Source of the DNA: an uncultured Collinsella sp.
Lineage (GTDB): Bacteria; Actinomycetota; Coriobacteriia; Coriobacteriales; Coriobacteriaceae
Length of the DNA: 64,000 nt
NCBI GenBank assembly: GCA_934654795.1
Contig: CAKUGT010000005.1
Coordinates: forward strand, 1-64,000
Direction: 5' to 3'
Position numbers and translations under genes: made by a program. The notes under the pieces are model-generated. The model was not told the DNA's origin. It was given only the letters and a program-made list of their open reading frames with translations, and made no database searches. Below, in pieces: positions 58,331 through 64,000 of the stretch. The stretch's first letter is position 1. Each line of letters begins with the position of its first letter.

Positions 58331-59246
58331 CTGCCTCATCTCCCTTCGTGTAGGAGCTGCGGAGCTTATAGCGCTCCCAAACCACGGGCACGCACAGGGC
58401 CACGGCGACGATCACGGCGGAGAGCAGCTTCATGTCGTTGGCGTCCATGCCCAGCTGCAGCACGATGGCGCGGATAAGGAAGTACACCACGGAGCCAAAG
58501 ACGGCGGAGGCAAGACGGACGCTAAACTGCGTGAGGCCGCCGGGCAGCAGGCGACCGAGCACCTCGCCGATGACGATGGCGGCAAGACCGATAACGATGG
58601 CGCCGGTGCCCATGCCAATGTCGGCATACTTCTGGCTCTGGCAGATGAGCGCACCCGAAAGGCCAATGAGGGCGTTGGAGAGCACGAGGGCGATCATTTT
58701 GGTGGTGTTGGTGTTAACGCCTAGGGCGCGGATCATGTACTCGTTGTTGCCGGTGGCACGCAGCGCCGAGCCGATCTCGGTGCCAAAGAACCAGTACAGG
58801 ATGGCAACGATCGCGACGGCCAAAATGATGCCCAGGATAATGGCAACGGTGGACTGCGGCAGGCCCGTCATGTTGCTGACGGACGAGAAGATGGTGCCCT
58901 TGGCGAGGATGGGCGTGTTGGACTTGCCCATGATGCGCAGGTTGATGGACCACAGACTGATCTGCGTAAGAATTCCGGCGAGGATCGCGGGGATCTCGAA
59001 GACCGTAGTCAGAATACCCGTGACGGCGCCGGCGATGGCACCGGCGCACATGCCGGCCAGCACGGCGAGCAGCGGGTCGACATTGTTATTGACGATGAGC
59101 ACGGCGCAGACGCAGCCGCCGAGGGCAAAGCTGCCGTCGCAGGTCATATCGGGGATGTCGAGCAGGCGGAACGTGATAAACACGCCAAGCACCATAATGC
59201 CCCAGAGGACGCCCTGCGAAACGGCGCCCTGCAATGCAATGAGCAT
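58323..59246 (-). CDS. ABC transporter permease (TrpY-type)
   Basis: This 307-residue protein has eight to nine membrane segments arranged like branched-chain/ribose-type ABC permeases of the COG4120 family (FRLLDIPDMTCDGSFALGG near 28-46 is a family hallmark). It would form the membrane channel for the ligand captured by the lipoprotein encoded upstream. A good AGGAGG precedes the start. It overlaps the ATPase gene by 8 nt. Confidence 0.9.
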   Translation of the reverse strand: MLIALQGAVSQGVLWGIMVLGVFITFRLLDIPDMTCDGSFALGGCVCAVLIVNNNVDPLLAVLAGMCAGAIAGAVTGILTTVFEIPAILAGILTQISLWSINLRIMGKSNTPILAKGTIFSSVSNMTGLPQSTVAIILGIILAVAIVAILYWFFGTEIGSALRATGNNEYMIRALGVNTNTTKMIALVLSNALIGLSGALICQSQKYADIGMGTGAIVIGLAAIVIGEVLGRLLPGGLTQFSVRLASAVFGSVVYFLIRAIVLQLGMDANDMKLLSAVIVAVALCVPVVWERYKLRSSYTKGDEADA

Positions 59247-59350
59247 GCTTCATACCTCCTAGGATAGGGTGGACACGTGAGTCACCATGATAGCGGTAAC
59301 AATGCATAAAAGAGTTGCGGACGGATGTTTTGTCTCATCCGAAACAAGCA

Positions 59351-59379
59351 GGGCGAACGCCGGTCTTTGGCGTTCGCCC
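59351..59379 (-). terminator. Hairpin between the lipoprotein and permease genes
   Basis: Perfect 11-bp arms GGGCGAACGCC and GGCGTTCGCCC with a 7-nt loop; no T tract on the minus strand. Likely a stabilising or attenuating element that gives more substrate-binding protein than permease. Confidence 0.6.
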
Positions 59380-59450
59380 CAAGGACTCAGATATTGAATA
59401 ACGCGGCTGTGGCGCGCGTGCGGGCCCTAGACGCGTTACCGCGCATGGCG

Positions 59451-60431
59451 CTACTCGTCCAGAGCGGAAAGGTCGATGCCTAGGGCCTCGGCCATCTCGT
59501 CGTTCTTGACGACGACCAGGTCCTTGCTCGAGAGGTGCTTGATCGGCATATCCTCGGGCTTGGCCTCGCCCTTCAGGATCTTAACGGCCATCTCGCCCGC
59601 GGCGTAGCCCAGGTCCTTATAGTTGATGGAGAGGGTGAACAGGCCGCCGGCCATGCACATACCCTCCTCGCCGGTCACGAAGGGGAGCTTATTCTCCTTG
59701 CAGATCTGGCCGACCTGCGAAGCGCCCGCGGCGATGGTGTTGTCAGTGGGGGAGTACAGCGCGTCGACCTTGCCCACGGCAGACTCGACGACGGACTGAA
59801 TCTCGTTGGAGCTCGAGACGGTGAAGTCAGTGTACTCGAGGCCTAGCTTGTCGAGCTCCTTCTTGGCGGCCTTGATCTGGACGTCGGAGTTGGACTCGGC
59901 GGTGCAGTAGAGCAGGCCGACCTTCTTTACGTCGGGCAGGACCTTCTGCATCATCTCGAGCTGCTCGGCGACCGGGGTGAGGTCGGAGGCGCCGGTGACG
60001 TTGGTGCCGGGCTTGTCGTTGTCCTGGACCAGGCCGGAGGCGGCGTAATCGGTGATGGCGCAGCCCACGATGGGGATATCGGCGGTGGCGCCGGCGGCAG
60101 CCTGCGCGGCGGGCGTGGCGATGGCATAGATCAGGTCGACGCCGTCGCCCACGAACTTGTCGGCAATGGACTTACACGTGGACTGGTCGTTCTGGGCGTT
60201 CTTCTGGTCGATCTTGACCTTAAGGCCGCTCCTCTTGATGGCCTTGACAAAGCCATCGTTGGCGGCATCGAGTGCGGAGTGCTCGGTGAGCTGCAGAACG
60301 CCGATGGTGTAGTCGGAACCGGCGGCAGCGGAGCCGGAACCAGAGTTGCCGCCGCATCCGGCGAGCGGAGCGAGCGCGAGCAGGCCAGCGGAGACCAGAA
60401 GGCTCCTGCGGCTGATGGTGATGTCCTTCAT
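59451..60431 (-). CDS. ABC transporter substrate-binding lipoprotein (TrpX-type)
   Basis: This 326-residue protein starts with a lipoprotein signal, including SRRSLLVSAG and the lipobox LAGC with Cys26, followed by a Ser/Gly linker. The rest is the COG2984 periplasmic-binding fold (YTIGVLQLTEHSALDAANDG then AIATPAAQAAAGATADIPIVG, the latter spanning about 102-122). Homologues bind tryptophan or tyrosine in streptococci, so an aromatic amino acid is the best guess. GGGGG precedes ATG 60431. The RR pair is compatible with Tat export but not proof. Confidence 0.9.
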   Translation of the reverse strand: MKDITISRRSLLVSAGLLALAPLAGCGGNSGSGSAAAGSDYTIGVLQLTEHSALDAANDGFVKAIKRSGLKVKIDQKNAQNDQSTCKSIADKFVGDGVDLIYAIATPAAQAAAGATADIPIVGCAITDYAASGLVQDNDKPGTNVTGASDLTPVAEQLEMMQKVLPDVKKVGLLYCTAESNSDVQIKAAKKELDKLGLEYTDFTVSSSNEIQSVVESAVGKVDALYSPTDNTIAAGASQVGQICKENKLPFVTGEEGMCMAGGLFTLSINYKDLGYAAGEMAVKILKGEAKPEDMPIKHLSSKDLVVVKNDEMAEALGIDLSALDE

Positions 60432-60591
60432 ATCATTACCCCCAGTATAAAAATGGCTGGAAACACTGCACTGGGACAAAGTGCAAGTGGAACTATAGTA
60501 GCGCTGATGTCCATTTTTACAACAGCCTGGCGGGTTTTTTAATACAGAATCGGATGGGCGGTACGGGTAGTCGAATGGGCGGCGGAGGGTC

Positions 60592-61377
60592 TTATGCGGC
60601 GGAGGAGGCGTCGTCCTCGTCCAGGGCGGCGAAGAGCTTCTTGCCGTCGAGGAGACGTGTGGTGACGTTTCTCATGCGGCCGATCTCAACGGTGCGCAGC
60701 GTGTCGTCGGCGCCTCGCGCGTCATAGACCGTTCCCAGCAAATACGAGATGCCGTCTCGTTGCTTGATGGCAAAGGGCCGGAGTGTCATCCGTGCCACTT
60801 CGACCTCTCCGCGTGCCGTGACACTCGAAATATCAAAACTCACTGTGGTTCCGTGGTCGATGGCCTGCTCGATGAGCTCGCAGGCATCGATGCGCTTGAC
60901 GGGCGTGCGTGTGGCCTTGGTGGATTTGCCGCCTGCGCTTGGAGCAGGCTCGGGTGCATCGAGGTAGCCGCGAACGTCGGCACTCGCCATGGCGACCAGG
61001 TGCTGCGCCATGCTTTTTCGAATGGCGATGGGCGTAGAGCGGTTGCGCATGACCATGCCGTGGAGTCGGATGATCTCTTCGTCGGTGAGCGGACGGGTCA
61101 AGAGCCGATACCCCACGCCGCGCTTGTACTCAATTTCGTATCCGGCATGGCGAAGTGCGGAGATGGCGGTGTAGATGCTGCGCCGCGCCGCCGAGATGGG
61201 CATGCGGGCGGGGTCGTCGGGATGGGCGAGGCGCCGGATCAACTCATCGGAAAGCATGGCCTTGTCCTCACCGGTGTTTTCGCTTAATAGTTGCAGGATG
61301 CGAACGGCGCGATAGGCTGCCATCGAGGCGGCGCCCCTCGTCGTGGTCTCGTAAGTTTCAACAGCGGTTTCGGTCAT
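60592..61377 (-). CDS. WYL-type transcriptional regulator
   Basis: This 261-residue protein has an N-terminal winged-helix part (RAVRILQLLSENTGEDKAML, then RRSIYTAISALRHAGYEIEY, about 60-85) and a C-terminal WYL-like domain (RPFAIKQRDGISYLLGTVYD, then VEIGRMRNVT). The exact Trp-Tyr-Leu residues read SYL here. Such regulators respond to small ligands or nucleic acids. The start is ATG 61377. It lies 160 bp upstream of the trp-type importer in the same orientation and may control it, though the ligand is unknown. Confidence 0.75.
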   Translation of the reverse strand: MTETAVETYETTTRGAASMAAYRAVRILQLLSENTGEDKAMLSDELIRRLAHPDDPARMPISAARRSIYTAISALRHAGYEIEYKRGVGYRLLTRPLTDEEIIRLHGMVMRNRSTPIAIRKSMAQHLVAMASADVRGYLDAPEPAPSAGGKSTKATRTPVKRIDACELIEQAIDHGTTVSFDISSVTARGEVEVARMTLRPFAIKQRDGISYLLGTVYDARGADDTLRTVEIGRMRNVTTRLLDGKKLFAALDEDDASSAA

Positions 61378-61386
61378 GGCGCCCAC

Positions 61387-61552
61387 GTCCTTTCCGTTTT
61401 GGGTGGCGACGGTATGGAGCCTAGGACGCGGGGCTTTCCCGGGGGTGCAGGACGCCCTGGGCGGTCGGTAGCCGTCGGCAAGCGGCGGGTCGAGTTTTCA
61501 ACAGCTCTGCCCAACTGACCAAAAACTTGCCAAAAGCTTGACGGATGCTGTT
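61387..61552. other. Short spacer upstream of the WYL-type gene
   Basis: No gene is seen. The minus strand here would hold the promoter for the WYL-type regulator, but no convincing -35/-10 pair was found. Confidence 0.35.
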
Positions 61553-61586
61553 GAAAAAAGCGCCCCTCGGCTTGCCGAGAGGCGCT
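61553..61586 (-). terminator. Terminator of asnS
   Basis: AGCGCCTCTCGGC pairs with GCCGAGGGGCGCT on the minus strand and six T residues follow. Confidence 0.92.
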
Positions 61587-61626
61587 GGCGTGATGCGCTG
61601 GAACGCGTTTGGTGGCGCTGTGGCGA

Positions 61627-63030
61627 TTAGAAGTCGGCGTTGCCCACGGTGCGCGGGTGCGGCAGGACGTCGCGGATGTTGCCCACGCCGGTCAGATACA
61701 TGACCAAGCGCTCGAAGCCCAGACCGTAGCCGGCGTGCTTGCAGGAACCGTAGCGGCGCAGGTCAAGGTAGTACTTGTACTGCTCGGGATTCATGCCCAG
61801 GTCCTTGATGCGGGCCTCGAGCAGATCCAGGCGCTCCTCGCGCTGGGAGCCGCCGATAATCTCGCCGATACCGGGAACCAGGCAGTCGGCGGCGGCGACG
61901 GTCTTGCCGTCCTCGTTCATGCGCATGTAGAACGCCTTGATCTCGGCCGGGTAGTCGGTTACGAAGGTCGGGCGCTTAAAGTGCTCCTCGGTCAGGAAGC
62001 GCTCGTGCTCGGTCTGCAGGTCGATGCCCCAGCTGACGGGGTAATCAAACTGGTGGCCAGCAGCGACTGCCTGCTCCAGGATCTCGACGGCCTCGGTGTA
62101 GGTGACGCGGGCAAAGTCGGAGTTTGCCACGTGGTCCAGGCGCTCGATCAGACCCTTGTCCACAAACTTGTTGAGCATGTTGAGCTCGTCGGGGCAGGTG
62201 GCCATAACGTCCTTAAGGACGTACTTGAGCATGGCCTCGGCGTTATCCATGTAGTCGTTAAGGTCGGCAAAGGCCATCTCGGGCTCGATCATCCAAAACT
62301 CGGCGGCGTGGCGCGTGGTGTTGGAGTTTTCGGCGCGGAAGGTGGGGCCAAAGGTGTACACGTCGCCAAAGGCCATGGCGAAGTTCTCGGCATTGAGCTG
62401 GCCGGACACGGTAAGGCTCGCGTGCTTGCCAAAGAAGTCCTGGCTCCAGTCGACCTCGCCGGACTCGGTGAGGGGCGGATTTTTGGGGTCGAGCGTGGTT
62501 ACGCGGAACATTTCGCCGGCGCCCTCGCAGTCACTCGTGGTGATGATGGGGGTGTTGACGTAGACAAAGCCCTGCTCCTGGAAGAAGCGGTGGATGGCGG
62601 CAGCCGCGACAGAACGGATGCGGAACACGGCGCGGAACAGGTTGGTGCGCGGGCGCAGGTGCTGTTGGGTGCGCAGGAACTCGACGGTTGCGCGCTTCTT
62701 CTGCAGCGGGTAATCCGGGGCGCTGACGCCCTCGACCTCGATGGAAGTGGCAGAAAGCTCGAAAGGCTGGGGCGCATCGGGGGTCAGCTTGACGGTGCCG
62801 GTGCAAATGAGTGCGGCCGAGACGTTTTGATGGGCGATCTCGTCGTAGTTGTCGAGTGCCTCGCGGTTCATGACGACCTGCAAGTCTCGGAAGCAGCTGC
62901 CGTCGTTGAGCGTGACAAAGCCAAAGTTCTTCATGTCGCGGACGGACTTGACCCAGCCGGCGACGGTGACGGTCTGGCCGCCGAGCGACTCGGCATCGGC
63001 ATAGAGCTGCGCGATTTTGGTGCGGTTCAC
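61627..63030 (-). CDS. asnS: Asparaginyl-tRNA synthetase
   Basis: This 467-residue class IIb synthetase has the N-terminal OB-fold ([19 protein letters not shown]), motif 2 ([20 protein letters not shown]) and motif 3 ([15 protein letters not shown]). Length matches the family (E. coli has 466) when the GTG at 63030 is used, which has GGGAGG 5-6 nt upstream; in-frame ATGs at 63042 and 63066 would put that site inside the gene. With asnB at 10.7 kb the cell makes free asparagine and charges it directly. Confidence 0.95.
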   Translation of the reverse strand: MNRTKIAQLYADAESLGGQTVTVAGWVKSVRDMKNFGFVTLNDGSCFRDLQVVMNREALDNYDEIAHQNVSAALICTGTVKLTPDAPQPFELSATSIEVEGVSAPDYPLQKKRATVEFLRTQQHLRPRTNLFRAVFRIRSVAAAAIHRFFQEQGFVYVNTPIITTSDCEGAGEMFRVTTLDPKNPPLTESGEVDWSQDFFGKHASLTVSGQLNAENFAMAFGDVYTFGPTFRAENSNTTRHAAEFWMIEPEMAFADLNDYMDNAEAMLKYVLKDVMATCPDELNMLNKFVDKGLIERLDHVANSDFARVTYTEAVEILEQAVAAGHQFDYPVSWGIDLQTEHERFLTEEHFKRPTFVTDYPAEIKAFYMRMNEDGKTVAAADCLVPGIGEIIGGSQREERLDLLEARIKDLGMNPEQYKYYLDLRRYGSCKHAGYGLGFERLVMYLTGVGNIRDVLPHPRTVGNADF

Positions 63031-63140
63031 GTATCCTCCCATAACGGTTGAATGATAGTTATCCATACAGTTCGATATTCTAGCAGCTCGGCTCATTTGG
63101 GCTATACAGATAAGGCATTGGCGGGATGGTTTTTCAAACG

Positions 63141-63174
63141 AAAAGCGCCCGCGGCCAAATGGTCGCGAGCGCTT
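63141..63174 (-). terminator. Terminator of the EIIA gene
   Basis: On the minus strand AAGCGCTCGCGACC pairs with GGCCGCGGGCGCTT, followed by TTCGTTTG. Confidence 0.85.
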
Positions 63175-63211
63175 GACGAGGTGCCTTTTGGCTGTGTGGC
63201 GCGGGGCCTGG

Positions 63212-63775
63212 CTACTTGGTCTTGGCAACCAGCAGCGGGTCGCCCAGCTTGACGAGCGGGTTGCCGCCGATAAGCGTTCCGGACTCGCCGACATGGTCGA
63301 TGCTCTTAAGACGATCGAGCTCGGAGACGATGACGGTCACGATGTCCTCGTGGCCGGCGGCCTTGATGGCCTCGCGATCGAAGCTGATGAGCGGCTGGCC
63401 TGCCTTGACCGTGTCACCCATCTCGACAAAGCGGGCAAAACCCTTGCCGTTCATTTCCACGGTGCCCAGGCCGACATGGATGAACACGCGAAGACCGTCC
63501 TCGGTAATCATGCCGATGGAGTGGTTGGTGACGGTGGTGGCACCGATGCGGCCGTTGGCGGGCGCATAGATGGTGCCGGTAATGGGCTCGATGCCATAGC
63601 CCTGGCCAAGCATGCCCGAGGCGATCGTCTCGTCAGGAACCTCGTCCAGGTTGACGAGCACGCCGTTGACGGGGGCATAGATGACGCCTTCGCGGGTGGC
63701 GAAGCTTGCTGCGGGCGGAACGGACGCCTCGCCGGTCGAGGTGAAGGTGGACTTAAGCGAATCGAGCAGACCCAT
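63212..63775 (-). CDS. PTS glucose-type EIIA protein
   Basis: This 187-residue protein is the Crr-like EIIA domain on its own: [15 protein letters not shown], then TIYAPANG, the phosphorylated histidine H100 in [16 protein letters not shown], and its partner H85 in NHSIGM. It would take phosphate from HPr and pass it to a glucose-family EIIBC. A standalone form can also regulate other transporters. I chose ATG 63775 with GGAGG 6 nt upstream. A LacI-type palindrome lies about 50 bp upstream. Confidence 0.92.
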   Translation of the reverse strand: MGLLDSLKSTFTSTGEASVPPAASFATREGVIYAPVNGVLVNLDEVPDETIASGMLGQGYGIEPITGTIYAPANGRIGATTVTNHSIGMITEDGLRVFIHVGLGTVEMNGKGFARFVEMGDTVKAGQPLISFDREAIKAAGHEDIVTVIVSELDRLKSIDHVGESGTLIGGNPLVKLGDPLLVAKTK

Positions 63776-63822
63776 AGTTGCCTCCAACTTAAATAGGCGC
63801 ATATCGCGCGTTTGGTTTGCCG

Positions 63823-63832
63823 GAAACGTTTC
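63823..63832 (-). promoter_or_regulatory. LacI-family-type palindrome upstream of the EIIA gene
   Basis: GAAACGTTTC is a perfect 10-bp palindrome with the central CG typical of LacI/CcpA-type operators (TGAAACGTTTCC on the minus strand). It lies 48-57 bp upstream of the start codon. Actual binding is inferred. Confidence 0.45.
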
Positions 63833-64000
63833 ATATCTGTTTCGCGGCTTGGTCAACACCCCCTATTCTACGCTGCTCAGCGATACCTCTGAGCTGGGAT
63901 TATGTGATATATCAGTTGAAGGGAAACTTATTGCTGGCGTGTTTCTGCGTCACGGGTTCAAGTGGGGTACGCTTGAAGGCGAAAAACAAGGGCGCCTAAT
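63833..64000. other. End of window, non-coding
   Basis: No gene is recognised between the EIIA promoter region and the window end. TTGACC at about 63849-63854 on the minus strand could be a -35 for the EIIA gene. Confidence 0.35.

Noticed and set aside
60432..60591. T-box or tryptophan riboswitch upstream of the trp-type importer
   Set aside because: No T-box sequence (GGGTGG-type antiterminator bulge) or specifier loop was found in the 160-bp leader.

Overview
The window looks like chromosomal DNA of a high-GC Gram-positive bacterium of the class Coriobacteriia, most likely Collinsella. The basis is the GC-rich codon usage of the housekeeping genes, short intergenic spacers, non-proteobacterial gene orders (veg-ispE; disA-ispD-ispF-cysS-rlmB-yacP-tRNAs-tuf-rpmG-secE-nusG-rplK-rplA), a MurE without the usual diaminopimelate motif, and a lysyl-tRNA synthetase with an added C-terminal OB-fold. 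The genus is inferred from general family knowledge, not from a database search.

Layout. 0.3-4.7 kb: an FMN riboswitch heads a complete riboflavin-type ECF transporter (RibU, a fused double ATPase, EcfT), followed by two paralogous flavin-binding split-barrel proteins. 4.8-9.9 kb: arginine genes argC, argJ, argB, argD behind a pair of ARG-box-like palindromes. 9.9-10.6 kb: a non-coding patch with a 216-bp inverted-repeat element and tRNA-derived repeats beside tRNA-Val. 10.7-22.7 kb: housekeeping genes (asnB, murE, a HAD phosphatase, murI, rph, rdgB, dtd, veg, ispE, tRNA-Pro, tatA, greA, lysS). 23-28.4 kb: a ThrE-type exporter, a DUF2798 membrane protein and clpC.

28.5-39.7 kb is accessory. 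It holds a DUF2975/HTH pair, then an AT-richer cluster for a ribosomally made, radical-SAM-modified peptide. That cluster has a 36-residue Cys-rich precursor at 29615-29725, a three-gene ABC-2 transporter, a radical SAM/SPASM maturase and a fused ABC exporter. Next come a RelB-like/PIN toxin-antitoxin pair, pepD, and a hipBA module with three evenly phased operator palindromes. 39.8-51.7 kb: mntP behind a yybP-ykoY (Mn2+) riboswitch, then the disA-to-rplA information-processing block with five tRNAs; a 790-bp gap between tRNA-Thr and tRNA-Tyr is full of palindromic repeats. 51.8-63.8 kb, mostly minus strand: a phosphoesterase, a cytoplasmic BMP-domain fusion protein, an MscS channel, a sortase-anchored 5'-nucleotidase, an aromatic-amino-acid-type ABC importer, a WYL-type regulator, asnS and a PTS EIIA protein.

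The most interesting items are the peptide cluster; a family of stem-variable, loop-conserved hairpins (sense core GGGGACAGG) that abuts stop codons at five places; three 57-nt palindromes at an 80/81-bp period; and the 27-bp-phased hipBA operators.
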